Part shown: positions 26,280 to 35,311 of the stretch, piece after piece | Layout of the letters: every line of letters starts with the position of its first letter | Position numbering within the stretch: the first letter of the stretch is position 1 | Assembly (NCBI GenBank): GCA_951813515.1 | Contig: OX638346.1 | Coordinates: 4,209,617-4,273,616, forward strand | DNA from: an uncultured Pseudomonadales bacterium | Lineage (GTDB): Bacteria; Pseudomonadota; Gammaproteobacteria; Pseudomonadales; Azotimanducaceae | Direction: 5' to 3' | Length of the DNA stretch: 64,000 bases | Notes under the pieces: model-generated | What the model was told of the DNA's origin: nothing | Database searches by the model: none | The model's input: the letters and a program-made list of their open reading frames with translations, nothing else | Made by a program: the position numbers and the translations under genes

Positions 26280-27525
26280 CGTGCGCCTCCTCGGTATCCA
26301 GCGCCGCGCTTCGCAGCATCTCCGTGTCGGCCTTCGCGTAGATCATGGTCGACGCCGTGCTGGCATGCCCCAGGATCGCGGAGATCACATGCATGGGCGT
26401 CTGCTCGCGCAGGAGCTGCGTTGCGAGCGTGTGGCGCAGCGAATGGAGGCCGTGGCGCTGCCGGCCGCGGAACCGGATGCCCGCCAGGTTCCGCCAGCGG
26501 TTGACGACCTCGTACAGCTTGGCGTCCTCGGAGAACGGCCCAACCGGCCGCCGCAGCGTCAGGAACACTTCCCGGTACTCCGTCTTCGGACGGCCGAAGC
26601 GCAGGTAGTCGATCAGCGCCTCGCCGAGCTCTTCTGACATCGGCAGACGCAGCGGCACCGAGGTCTTCGACTGTGTGAAGCCGATGGTCGACGCCCCCCA
26701 GTCGAGGTCGTCCAGCGTCAGGGTCCGGACATCGCTCACGCGCAGCCCCAGCCGCGAGGCCAGCAACAGCATCGCGTAGTCGCGCTTGCCCACCGGCGAG
26801 CTGCGATCGACGGCCTGAAGCAGCTTGACGACGAGTTCCGCGTCCCAGACCGACGGAATGGCCGCGTCGCGGATGACGCGGACCTTGGGGAGCGCCTCGG
26901 CGAGATCCTGCCGCAGGATGCCGCGCATGGTCAGGTACTGGACAAACCGCCGCAGAACGCCGAGGTGATGCGCGATGGTGGTCGGCCGGTAGCGTTCGAG
27001 CCAGGGAACGTAGGCGGTGAGGTCCGCGGCCTGAAGCTGCGGCAGCCTCTGCAAGCCTCTGGTGCCGAGGAAGTCCAGGAACCTGGCGAGTTGCGGAATA
27101 TAGGTAGCGACGGACCTCGGGCTAAGGTGGCGCCGATCGGTGCAGTAACTCTCGTAATCCCGCAACGGCTTCCTCATCGCCGGCGGGATGTTGAGCTTGC
27201 TCCTGTCGGTCCGGGACCGTTCGATGCGCCCGTCGCGGCGAAAGTCACCGAGCATCCTCACGCCGAGTGCGGCGCGGCGCCGCCAATCGCGGCGGGACGC
27301 GTCGCGGTGCGAGCGGCAGGCTTCCACGAAGCCCGCCTCAAGATCCTCCGAGAACTCGTCCCCGAACCCTTGCTCCTTGGCAAAGGCGACGAGATGCCGC
27401 CAGACCTCGTCGTAGTTCCTCAGCGACTTCCTGCTGTATCCGATGTCTTGCAGATGGCGCAGGGCGCGCGCAATGAGACGTCCCAGAGGAACGTCGCCCA
27501 GTCTTGCCTTGTTGTGTGAAACCAA
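26269..27525 (-). CDS. ritA: RIT-B recombinase RitA (tyrosine recombinase)
   Basis: 418 aa, the counterpart of 20305-21573. The start is a TTG at 27525, 7 nt after AGGAG in the same conserved leader. Catalytic blocks: SRLGLRVSDVRTLTLDDLDW, SLRHTLATQLLREQTPMHVI and AILGHASTASTMIYAKADTE. The ending DTEEAHDVE is nearly the same as in RIT-A, probably because it overlaps the ritB start. Confidence 0.85.
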   Translation of the reverse strand: MVSHNKARLGDVPLGRLIARALRHLQDIGYSRKSLRNYDEVWRHLVAFAKEQGFGDEFSEDLEAGFVEACRSHRDASRRDWRRRAALGVRMLGDFRRDGRIERSRTDRSKLNIPPAMRKPLRDYESYCTDRRHLSPRSVATYIPQLARFLDFLGTRGLQRLPQLQAADLTAYVPWLERYRPTTIAHHLGVLRRFVQYLTMRGILRQDLAEALPKVRVIRDAAIPSVWDAELVVKLLQAVDRSSPVGKRDYAMLLLASRLGLRVSDVRTLTLDDLDWGASTIGFTQSKTSVPLRLPMSEELGEALIDYLRFGRPKTEYREVFLTLRRPVGPFSEDAKLYEVVNRWRNLAGIRFRGRQRHGLHSLRHTLATQLLREQTPMHVISAILGHASTASTMIYAKADTEMLRSAALDTEEAHDVE

Positions 27526-27637
27526 GATCGATCTCCTGTCGAAGGGCGGCCGGAGTGGCCGCCGGGAGACCGATCATCGAATTTTATGTGGAGTAATCGA
27601 AGCCCAACTCGTTGATCCAAAAGTGCAGTGGCATGGC

Positions 27638-27692
27638 TACTCCACATAAAACTTTACTCACCTCAATCGGCGATATGTGGAGCTCCACATAT
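27638..27692. repeat. RIT-B outer end and adjacent 20-bp palindrome
   Basis: 27638-27664 is the outer inverted repeat of RIT-B. Eight bp further, 27673-27692 is a perfect palindrome, ATATGTGGAGCTCCACATAT, followed within 2 bp by GGCGC. The left palindrome at 20135-20154 is also followed by GGCGC, so the two form a direct repeat that brackets both RIT elements and the Cys-rich gene. Confidence 0.6.
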
Positions 27693-27798
27693 AGGCGCTT
27701 CCGCCGCTGCTGATCCCGCCTCTTCGCCGGGGCGCGCAATGTCGCGGTTGTGCGTCCCGGTCCCTTCCTCCGCCCGCGGGCGAGCCCTCCGGCCCGCT

Positions 27799-28662
27799 TC
27801 ACGCACCACAGTAGATCGACGACACCTCGCGTCTCCCGTGACCAAGTTCCGCCGCGATCGTCTGCCGTGCCTCGGTGTCGATCCGCCGTCTCGCCCCCGT
27901 CAGCGACCGCTGTGGCGGCCCCCCAGCCGCCGGCGCCTTCCAGCCCGTGATCTCCTCGTAGCGGGATTGAGCATAGTGATGCCGAAGCCCGTGCATGCGG
28001 TAAAGGCCCGCCGCGCGCGTCTGGCTCTCGTACACCTTGAGTTGCTGCTTGTAGTTGCGCTCGGGCGGGATTAGCGCGCCGCTCCCCGCCAAGCGGCGCG
28101 CCTCGTCGAGCAGCCTGCGCTGGCTGTCCCTCAGAACGGGCACCTCGCGCGGCCTGCCGCCCTTGGTGGTCGAGCCCTTCAGCCGGATGCGGTCGCCCCT
28201 GTCGCCGTGCGCGGGCGTGAACTTGATCGCCTCTTCCCGGCGCAGCCCGAACGCCGCCTCGAGGCGCAGCGCCATGGCGACATGCACGTCCTTCACGAGC
28301 GCCAGCTTGTCCGGGTCGAGGACCACGCTCCTGTCCTCGTTGGTCACGTACTCGCGGTTGGCGATGCCAAGGGCGCCGTTGGACGGGACGACCCCCGGCC
28401 TGCCGATCCGTGTCGCCCACCAGCGGACATGCGCCATGCGGTTCTTCATTGTCCCGATGGAGCGCCCCTGGCGCTTCCACTCCTTGACCAGCGCCGCGAC
28501 GTGCTTGCGCTTCAGCCCGGTCGCCCGCAGGCCCTTGAAGCCGAGATCGTGCAGAGTGTCCGCGATCTGCGCCAGCGCGTAGGAGCGCGCCGTGCGCGTG
28601 CCGTGGGAGCCGTCGTCGTGCGCCGCCTGCAGGCGCTTCAGGTCGTAGTTCAAGTCGCGCAC
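27799..28662 (-). CDS. tyrosine site-specific integrase (integrase domain-containing protein)
   Basis: A 287-aa integrase of the type found on integrative elements. The N-terminal SAM-like domain is LKRLQAAHDDGSHGTRTA and so on. The catalytic blocks are AFGLRREEAIKF (Arg I), MHGLRHHYAQSRYEEITGWK (His-x-x-Arg) and IAAELGHGRREVSSIYCGA (His and Tyr near the C-terminus). GTG 28662 was chosen because it follows a strong AAGGAGGT at 5 nt. It is unrelated to the RIT proteins and to the P4-type integrase at 40410. It may belong to an older insertion within the island. Confidence 0.82.
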   Translation of the reverse strand: MRDLNYDLKRLQAAHDDGSHGTRTARSYALAQIADTLHDLGFKGLRATGLKRKHVAALVKEWKRQGRSIGTMKNRMAHVRWWATRIGRPGVVPSNGALGIANREYVTNEDRSVVLDPDKLALVKDVHVAMALRLEAAFGLRREEAIKFTPAHGDRGDRIRLKGSTTKGGRPREVPVLRDSQRRLLDEARRLAGSGALIPPERNYKQQLKVYESQTRAAGLYRMHGLRHHYAQSRYEEITGWKAPAAGGPPQRSLTGARRRIDTEARQTIAAELGHGRREVSSIYCGA

Positions 28663-29896
28663 CGCGACCTCCTTCCGTTTTGCCGGCCTCGTGGTCCCCG
28701 GCAAACGGCCGGGCAACGTCCTCCCTTGGTCGACACGCTATAGCCGGTGTCCGCAGACCCGTCAAAGACCGCGTGTTGAGCAATTCGGTAAGCGGGAAAC
28801 CGCTTGATGCGCCGTGCGCCGGAGCGACGCCGGGCGCGCCTCTGGAAGTTTTTTCGGTGGGTGCTGCAAGGGAATCTACCGCGCCCGGCGCCGCGTCAGC
28901 GGCCCGGGCCGGCGTACGGTTCAGTTTTGCTGGGCGATCCGCCGTCCTTCGGCGAGGACGATGCGAACCCGCATTGCTGCGTGAAGCCCATCAGATGCAG
29001 TTGCCGTGCCGTCGCTTGCGGCGACCGCGGCGTGTCTTGCGACATGGGCCGGCGGCCTCTTGTTCGGCGGCGATGGCGTTGCGGGTCTCCGTTTCCGGCA
29101 CACCAGGGGATGCCTCCCCCGGTCCCGCGACCACCTCGGTCGCCACGACAGTCCCGGCTTCGATCAAGGACTCTGCTTGGTCCCGTCGTGCCCCGTGAAC
29201 GTTCCGAAGGTTTCACGAGGCTGCCACGCTGCCGTGTGCTGGATGTCCCTGCGAACCGGCTTTGTGGCCGCCTGGCGCATCCGTCGATTCGCCCCTGTCC
29301 GCCTGAGATGCGGCGACATGGCGCGTCCGTGCCGACGGGGTGCATCACCCCATGCGAATCCGCGATACTCGCGCATCACCGGTCGCGTGGCACCTGGGCG
29401 TCGGCAATCGCAAGCTACGGCTGCCGCGCCCGTGCCGGATTCCCGCCGGCTGTCCGGGCCTCCCCGGTCTGGTCGGAATGGCTCCCGACCGACCACCATA
29501 CGGCGGTCCCTAGGCGGCGCGGAATATACACCTGGCACCAGGGCGGCACCAGAAAAGAATGTTTAGCAGCCTTGCCGCCGCTGGCCGCAATGCCGATTTA
29601 GCGCCCCGTCACTACCGGATCGCCGCGACCGCCATCAGCACGGCGCAGTCGCGTTGCTACCTTGTGCAATGACAGCGGTAGTGACGGGCGCATCCGCCGC
29701 CTCGTTCGTCCCGGATCCCTCCCCATGCGCGGCGGAGTCCGCGAGGACAACGCCCTTAGACCCCGCGTTCGCGCGCCGCCCGCAACGCTGGCTGCATCGC
29801 ATTCGTCCGACATCCGCAGCCGGTCCGGCGTCCGCCGCTCTCCGCTCACGTCCCTCTGCGGACCTTCGTCCAGCCCCCACCCGGCTCCGCTCACTT
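28663..29896. other. gene-poor region with an inverted repeat
   Basis: No protein recognised on either strand in about 1.2 kb; the long open frames are Arg/Pro-rich shadows. An imperfect inverted repeat lies at 29601-29617 (GCGCCCCGTCACTACCG) and 29676-29691 (CGGTAGTGACGGGCGC), 58 bp apart. It could be the two ends of a lost small element or a structured site. Confidence 0.4.
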
Positions 29897-30352
29897 CTAG
29901 CAGCGACCCCTGATCTCCTGTCGTTTGGCCGACCCCCTCAACCACCCTATCAAGGTGTCTACCACAACCGACAGCTCCCCCCGTCCAGTCCCCCTCAATG
30001 CGCACTCCCAGACCGTCATGCAGCGCCATCCGTCGGCCTCCAGAGCTTGGAGGACTTCACTATCCCGTTCCCGATTCCGCGAGATCTTCGCCTGCCAGAA
30101 GTCACGACGCGTAGCCGGCACCCGGAACAGCGGACAGTCGTGGCCGTGCCAGAAACACCCATGAACGAGGATCACGGCGCGAAACCGACGCAGGACGATG
30201 TCGGGCTTCCCCGGCATGTCGGCGACGTGCAGGCGGTACCGAAACCCTCGCGCGTGAAGTGCCTTCCGAACGACCAGCTCCGGACGCGTGTCGCGCGCCC
30301 GGACTCCAGCCATCATCCGGCTGCGGGTCCTGCGGTCGACGATGTCAGCCAA
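29897..30352 (-). CDS. vsr: very short patch repair endonuclease Vsr
   Basis: Nicks 5' of the T in T:G mismatches left by deamination of 5-methylcytosine, protecting Dcm sites. The 151-aa protein has the family start RSRMMAGVRARDTRPELVVR, the catalytic Asp in MPGKPDIVL near residue 50 and the active-site/zinc block VHGCFWHGHDCPLF. It is divergent from the cytosine methylase gene beside it, the usual functional pairing. Confidence 0.95.
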   Translation of the reverse strand: MADIVDRRTRSRMMAGVRARDTRPELVVRKALHARGFRYRLHVADMPGKPDIVLRRFRAVILVHGCFWHGHDCPLFRVPATRRDFWQAKISRNRERDSEVLQALEADGWRCMTVWECALRGTGRGELSVVVDTLIGWLRGSAKRQEIRGRC

Positions 30353-30476
30353 TCTGTCCTTCGCTTCAAGCTACGGTTCCGCCACAACCGCCACGCGTCC
30401 TCGCGATCCCGGTGCGGCGCGCCGAGCCCACGCGAAGCAGGTGCGTTCATTCCGCCATTATGGCAAGATTCGTCCC

Positions 30477-31775
30477 GTGGAGGCGTCATATACGGACACG
30501 GAGTTTCGCCAACTCCGTCGGCGGGTGGGTCTGACCGTCGCCGAAACAGCCATGGAAACCGGCTATTCCGAACGGACCATCTATCGATGGGACCGCGGGG
30601 AAACCTCCCCAAGAAGGGCCGCCATCGACTGCCTGCGGTCCCGCCTCACGCATCGCGTCGCCAACCGCCCCGACTTCAAATTCATCGATCTCTTTGCAGG
30701 TATCGGTGGTCTACGCCAAGGTTTCGAAGCCGTCGGCGGCGAGTGCATCTTCGCATCCGAATGGAACCGATTCTGCCAGACCACCTACGAGGCCAACTAC
30801 GGCGACGACCACGTCTTCGCTGGCGACATAACCACGCTCCAAGCAGACGACATTCCCCCACATGACGTGCTCCTCGCCGGGTTCCCGTGCCAGCCATTCT
30901 CCCTCGCTGGCGTCTCCAAGAAGAACGCGCTGAACCAGCCGCACGGGTTCCGGTGCGAGACGCAAGGGACACTGTTTTTCGACGTCGCCCGAGTCCTCGA
31001 ACATCGTCGACCTCCGGTCTTCCTCCTGGAGAACGTCAAGAACCTTGTCAATCACGATCGCGGTCGGACCTTCCGCGTCATCAGGGACACGCTGGAGAAG
31101 GATCTCGACTACCGGGTTCACGTCCGCGTTCTCAACGCCCGATCATGGGTGCCACAGCACCGCGAGCGCATCTTCATCGCCGGTTTCCTCAATGACACGG
31201 GCTTCTCCTTTGACAGCATGGAAGTGCCGGAGCCCTCGGCCGGCCCACGCCTAAAGTCCATCCTACATCCGGAGGACGGCACGGAAGCGGCGGAGCACGG
31301 TTACACGGAAGGCCGCCTTGCCAAGGTGAATCCCCGCTACACCCTCTCCCAGCACCTCTGGGACTACCTCCAAGCGTACGCTGCGAAGCACCGCCGCAAG
31401 GGGAACGGCTTCGGATTCGGACTCTTCGGCCCGGACGACGTGGCCCGAACCCTCTCTGCGCGTTACTTCAAGGACGGTTCCGAGATCCTGATCCGTCAGT
31501 CAGGGAACCGGCGTCCCCGCAGGCTGACACCTCGCGAGTGTGCCCGCCTGATGGGATTCGACCGAGGCGACCGCGAACCGTTCCAGATACCTGTTTCCGA
31601 CACGCAGGCCTACCGCCAGTTCGGCAACGCCGTCGTCGTCCCAGTAGCCGAAGCCGTCGCAAGACATATGGAGCCGCGCATCGCGGCTGCGCGCTCCTAT
31701 CCTCGCCTCGATGCCGGGGTGCGACTGGCAGCAAGACGCGGCCCAATGGCCCCGGCATCTCATGGCCCTGATTGA
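30477..31775 (+). CDS. dcm: DNA (cytosine-5) methyltransferase, Dcm/M.EcoRII-like
   Basis: Transfers methyl groups to cytosine; with the EcoRII-type nuclease next to it, the expected target is CCWGG. The 432-aa product begins with a helix-turn-helix (LRRRVGLTVAETAMETGYSE). The C5-methylase motifs follow in order: FIDLFAGIGG (I, near residue 70), GFPCQPFS with the catalytic Cys (IV, near 135), LLENVKN (VI), PQHRERIF (VIII) and QFGNAVVVPVAE (X). GTG 30477 was chosen because the HTH begins there; the frame is open further upstream over vsr. The 3' end overlaps the endonuclease gene by 14 bp. Confidence 0.92.
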   Translation: MEASYTDTEFRQLRRRVGLTVAETAMETGYSERTIYRWDRGETSPRRAAIDCLRSRLTHRVANRPDFKFIDLFAGIGGLRQGFEAVGGECIFASEWNRFCQTTYEANYGDDHVFAGDITTLQADDIPPHDVLLAGFPCQPFSLAGVSKKNALNQPHGFRCETQGTLFFDVARVLEHRRPPVFLLENVKNLVNHDRGRTFRVIRDTLEKDLDYRVHVRVLNARSWVPQHRERIFIAGFLNDTGFSFDSMEVPEPSAGPRLKSILHPEDGTEAAEHGYTEGRLAKVNPRYTLSQHLWDYLQAYAAKHRRKGNGFGFGLFGPDDVARTLSARYFKDGSEILIRQSGNRRPRRLTPRECARLMGFDRGDREPFQIPVSDTQAYRQFGNAVVVPVAEAVARHMEPRIAAARSYPRLDAGVRLAARRGPMAPASHGPD

Positions 31776-32976
31776 CGTAACGGACTGGATCGCCGAAAAC
31801 GACTTCGCCGAAGAGGGCGTCGTCTGGTGCGTCAAGCGTCTGTCGGCAAACGACACTCTGGCGACCGGCGCACACCAAGCTGGCACTTACATGCCCAAGG
31901 ACTTCATGTTCGAGGCGTTCCCGAACATCAACCGTCCGACCGCAAGGAACCCCGACGCCGAATTCGACCTGTACGTCGACTCCCACGCCGACCATCGGCG
32001 GGTCCGCGCCGTCTGGTACAACCATAGGTCGCGCAACGAGGTCCGCATCACGCGCTTTGGCGGCGCCAGCTCGGCTTTGCTCGACCCCGACAGCACCGGC
32101 GCCCTGGCCGTCTTCTCGTTTGTTCTCGATGCTACCGGAGCATCGCAGGAGTGCCATGTCTGGGTCTGCGACTCTGCGCCCGAGGAGGATGTCGTTCTCG
32201 ACACTGTCGGATGGGTAGAACCCGGCACGTTTCGATTCGCAGGTCGCGCTCAGGACGCTGTCTCCGCCAACAACCGGGATTGCCGCCTCTCGCCCGAAGA
32301 CATGCCTGCCGACTGGCTCGACGACTTTCCCGACGCCAACGCTGTCTTGGCCAAGGTAATCGAACTCAGACCGCTGTCTGGCTTGGATCCCGACGAGCGC
32401 CTGATCCGACGCCGCGACTGCGAGTATGAGCTTTTCCAAAGCGTCGAGGAAATGTTGGTGCTCCCGACCATCCGGCAGGGCTTCGACAGCATGGACGACT
32501 TCATCGCCTTCGCCCAGACGACGCTCCAGCGACGCCGTGTCCGGTCGGGCCGCTCACTGGAGCTACACACACGCCGAATACTGATCGAGGAAGGTCTGGC
32601 GGAACACCGCGACTTCACCCATGGCGCACAGTCCGAATCCGGCAAACGGCCCGACTTCCTCTTCCCCTCCAAGGCGTGCTACGACGACCCCAGCTACCCG
32701 GCCGAACGCCTCAGGATGCTGGCCGTGAAGACGACCTGCCGCGATCGTTGGCGCCAGGTCACCACCGAGGCAGACCGGATCCCGAACAAGCACCTCCTGA
32801 CGCTCCAGGAAGGCGTTTCGCAAGGCCAATTCGAGCAGATGAAGGGTGCCGGCGTTCAACTGGTCGTCCCCGCCGGGCTGGTTCCATCGTACCCTTCAAC
32901 GATTCGTCCCGAGCTCACGACGCTCGAGAGCTACATAGGCGACCTGCGCCTTCTCAGACCGACGGACACCGCGTGA
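31762..32976 (+). CDS. type IIE restriction endonuclease, EcoRII family
   Basis: 404 aa, the same length as EcoRII, with both domains. The N-terminal effector DNA-binding domain runs from CVKRLSANDTLATGAHQAG through VRAVWYNHRSRNEVRITRFG. The C-terminal PD-(D/E)XK catalytic domain contains RPDFLFPSKACYDDPSYPAE, LRMLAVKTTCRDRWRQVTTE and LLTLQEGVSQGQFEQMKGAG. EcoRII cuts before CCWGG when two sites are engaged. ATG 31762 aligns with the family start. The gene is co-directional with dcm and its end overlaps the SNF2 gene (GTGA). Confidence 0.92.
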   Translation: MALIDVTDWIAENDFAEEGVVWCVKRLSANDTLATGAHQAGTYMPKDFMFEAFPNINRPTARNPDAEFDLYVDSHADHRRVRAVWYNHRSRNEVRITRFGGASSALLDPDSTGALAVFSFVLDATGASQECHVWVCDSAPEEDVVLDTVGWVEPGTFRFAGRAQDAVSANNRDCRLSPEDMPADWLDDFPDANAVLAKVIELRPLSGLDPDERLIRRRDCEYELFQSVEEMLVLPTIRQGFDSMDDFIAFAQTTLQRRRVRSGRSLELHTRRILIEEGLAEHRDFTHGAQSESGKRPDFLFPSKACYDDPSYPAERLRMLAVKTTCRDRWRQVTTEADRIPNKHLLTLQEGVSQGQFEQMKGAGVQLVVPAGLVPSYPSTIRPELTTLESYIGDLRLLRPTDTA

Positions 32977-34874
32977 AGACCTGGGCCCTGTCGCCTAGCG
33001 GGGTGCTAGGCGTCTCCGACCAATCGCGGTGGTCCCCGGCAACCACCGAACAGATCTACGGGTCGATCGTCGAGCGAACGCCCGCGTGGCCGGACCTCGC
33101 TGGCGGCAGGAACGGCGCTGCGGACGAACTGACCTTCTATCCGTATCCCGCCAACGTCACCCTCGTGCTGCACGCCAGCGACGATCAACTCCCAGCCATC
33201 CGCCTCGAGGGACAGACCCAACTCGGCCAGACGTTCCCGCTCTCGGCCGAGGCAGTCCAGTGTGGACACGGTGTGCACCAAGGCGCCTGGTATCCGCTCT
33301 CTCCCTCCGACTGCGAGGCCATTTCTGCCCTGCTCGCTGAGATCAATTGGAGCGAGGATACTCCCGCACCCACGACACTTCGGCAATGCCTGGCAATCAG
33401 ACGCGCCGCCGCAGACGGCGCACCTGTCGTCGATCAGCTACCGGACGACATCCTCCTGAATCTCTCGTCATTGTCCGGGGACGAACGGCCCCAAGGCGTC
33501 GCCGCCTCACTGTATCCCTACCAGGTTCACGGATGGCAGTGGCTCCGCTTCATCATGTCCGAGCAGGCCGGCGGCCTGCTCGCCGACGAGATGGGTCTCG
33601 GCAAGACCCTGCAGATCATCACCGCCCTGAACGATCCCGGCACCCAAACCGATCGAAACCCGTCCCTGGTGATCGCGCCAGGCTCGTTGCTCGAAAACTG
33701 GGTCCGGGAGATCGCCAAGTTCTGCCCACAGCTTCGCGCCGCGAAGCACCACGGCCCGGACCGGACGGGGAGTCCAGACCACTTGCGACAGGTCGATGTC
33801 GTCATCACGTCCTACGAGACCGCCATCCGCGACCTGTCCCTTTTCCGGATGATTCGATGGCACGCCGTAGTTCTGGATGAAGCCCAGTACATCCGCAATC
33901 CCGACACCCGTCGCGCCAAGACCGTCAAGCAGCTGCACCGCCAGGTGTCATTCGCGGTGACCGGCACCCCCGTCGAGAACCGCCTGCGGGACCTATGGTC
34001 CATCATGGACTTCATCCTGCCGGGATACCTCGGCGAGCTTTCCGCGTTCGAAGCTCGATACGGGGACAACGACGATGACGCCGCTTCGTTGGAGCCCCTT
34101 GTTTCGCCGCTCATCCTCCGCCGTCGGGTTAAGGAAGTGGCCCAGGATCTTCCGCCCCGCATCGACATACCGGAAATCCTCGAACTGAACGAGGAGGAGG
34201 CCTTCGCCTACGACGATGTCCGAGCCGCCATTCACCGCGAGTACGGCCATGCCGCCACGCTGGTTTCCCTCACGAAGCTACGCCAGTTCTGCGCCCATCC
34301 CGCGCTCCTGAACGAGCGTACGCGCTTTCGCGACTACACCAAGTTCCAGCGCCTCAAGTCCCTGCTCGCCGAAGTTTTCCATCGCAGAGAGAAGGTGCTT
34401 GTCTTCACCGCCTTCACGGCCATGGCGGACAGGATCGCCACGCTGGCACAGACCGAATTCGCCGTGCTCTCCGCAACCGTCGACGGACGCCTGCCTATCC
34501 CGGAACGACAGCCGCTCATCGACCGGTTCACGGCATACCAAGGACCGGCAGTTCTCGTACTCAACCCCCGGGCCGGGGGCACTGGTCTCAACATCTCCGC
34601 TGCCAATCACGTGATCCAGTACAACCCCGAATGGAACCCCGCGATCGAGGACCAGGCCGCAGCACGCGCCCACCGGCGTGGCCAGGAGCATCCCGTCACC
34701 GTCAGGCGTCTCATCATTGCCGATACCGTCGAGGAGGTCATGAACGAACGCCTGCAGCGCAAGCGCGACGTCGCCGACAACGCAATCGTCGGCGTCCGCG
34801 GCGAACCGGACGACTACCCCGACATCGTGGCGGCGCTCACCCGTACCCCGGTACCAAGGCGGGCCACCTCATGA
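32973..34874 (+). CDS. SNF2-family DNA-dependent ATPase/helicase
   Basis: 633 aa. The N-terminal 180 residues are not recognised. The Swi2/Snf2 motor follows: motif I LLADEMGLGKT near residue 200, motif Ia VIAPGSLLENWVREI, motif II VLDEAQYIRN near 301, motif III AVTGTPVENR, and the C-lobe with RRVKEVAQDLPPR, VLNPRAGGTGLNIS and AARAHRRGQEHPV. Such ATPases translocate on double-stranded DNA and may remodel or load the restriction proteins. GTG 32973 overlaps the EcoRII stop; an open frame further upstream is a shadow. Confidence 0.9.
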   Translation: MKTWALSPSGVLGVSDQSRWSPATTEQIYGSIVERTPAWPDLAGGRNGAADELTFYPYPANVTLVLHASDDQLPAIRLEGQTQLGQTFPLSAEAVQCGHGVHQGAWYPLSPSDCEAISALLAEINWSEDTPAPTTLRQCLAIRRAAADGAPVVDQLPDDILLNLSSLSGDERPQGVAASLYPYQVHGWQWLRFIMSEQAGGLLADEMGLGKTLQIITALNDPGTQTDRNPSLVIAPGSLLENWVREIAKFCPQLRAAKHHGPDRTGSPDHLRQVDVVITSYETAIRDLSLFRMIRWHAVVLDEAQYIRNPDTRRAKTVKQLHRQVSFAVTGTPVENRLRDLWSIMDFILPGYLGELSAFEARYGDNDDDAASLEPLVSPLILRRRVKEVAQDLPPRIDIPEILELNEEEAFAYDDVRAAIHREYGHAATLVSLTKLRQFCAHPALLNERTRFRDYTKFQRLKSLLAEVFHRREKVLVFTAFTAMADRIATLAQTEFAVLSATVDGRLPIPERQPLIDRFTAYQGPAVLVLNPRAGGTGLNISAANHVIQYNPEWNPAIEDQAAARAHRRGQEHPVTVRRLIIADTVEEVMNERLQRKRDVADNAIVGVRGEPDDYPDIVAALTRTPVPRRATS

Positions 34875-35299
34875 CTCCTCGATCGATCAGGAAGACTCTC
34901 AGCGCCAACGATGCGGGTGAAACGGGCGGGCATCAGGCAGGCATCCTGATCCCGAAAGACCCACGGATCCTGTCCTTCTTTCCGCGCCTCCACGCGCGCG
35001 AACGCAATCCCCGAGCCCACATCCTCTTCGAAGACGCGGCAGGGCAGCGTTGGGAGTTTGCGTTCATCTACTACAACAACCGCCAGTTCGGTGGCACACG
35101 CAACGAGTATCGACTGACCCGCATGACCCGCTACATCAAGGAGGCTGGTCTGGCCAGCGGTGACGAGATCATCCTCCAGCGCGACGAACACGGCCACTAT
35201 TCCATCGAGCACGAGATCGCCGGCCCCGCCAGCCCCGCCTCCGGGAACTCGGTCCTCACCCTTGGCGGAGGGTGGCGCATCATCGACATCTCAAGATAA
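34871..35299 (+). CDS. stand-alone EcoRII-N-like (B3-fold) DNA-binding protein
   Basis: 142 aa. The stretch LSANDAGETGGHQAGILIPK, then FFPRLHARERNPRAHILFED, FAFIYYNNRQFGGTRNEYRL and a C-terminal ASGDEIILQRDEHG follow the order of the EcoRII N-terminal effector domain. That domain recognises the target site and has a fold related to plant B3 domains. No nuclease motif is present. It overlaps the SNF2 stop by 4 bp. It probably gives sequence recognition to the SNF2/MORC complex, but this is inference. Confidence 0.75.
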   Translation: MTPRSIRKTLSANDAGETGGHQAGILIPKDPRILSFFPRLHARERNPRAHILFEDAAGQRWEFAFIYYNNRQFGGTRNEYRLTRMTRYIKEAGLASGDEIILQRDEHGHYSIEHEIAGPASPASGNSVLTLGGGWRIIDISR

Positions 35300-35311
35300 G
35301 GAGCCCCGCAA

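Larger units (their letters stand above)
24140..27664 (-). mobile_element. RIT element B (recombinase-in-trio), opposite orientation
   Basis: A second trio of overlapping tyrosine recombinase genes on the minus strand, arranged tail-to-tail with RIT-A. The ends carry a 27-bp inverted repeat (GAGGTGAG, five partly variable bases, TTTTATGTGGAGTA) at 24140-24166 and 27638-27664, matching at 23 of 27 positions. Inner inverted half-sites lie at 24210-24219 and 27584-27593. The element is 3525 bp. Protein divergence from RIT-A shows it is not a recent copy. Confidence 0.82.

Noticed and set aside
28804..29601. 265-codon plus-strand frame in the gap before vsr
   Set aside because: Its composition is typical of a GC-rich non-coding frame and competing frames exist on both strands.
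32676..32972. N-terminal extension of the SNF2 protein over the EcoRII gene
   Set aside because: It is out of frame with the conserved EcoRII catalytic domain, and a GTG overlapping the EcoRII stop is the natural start.
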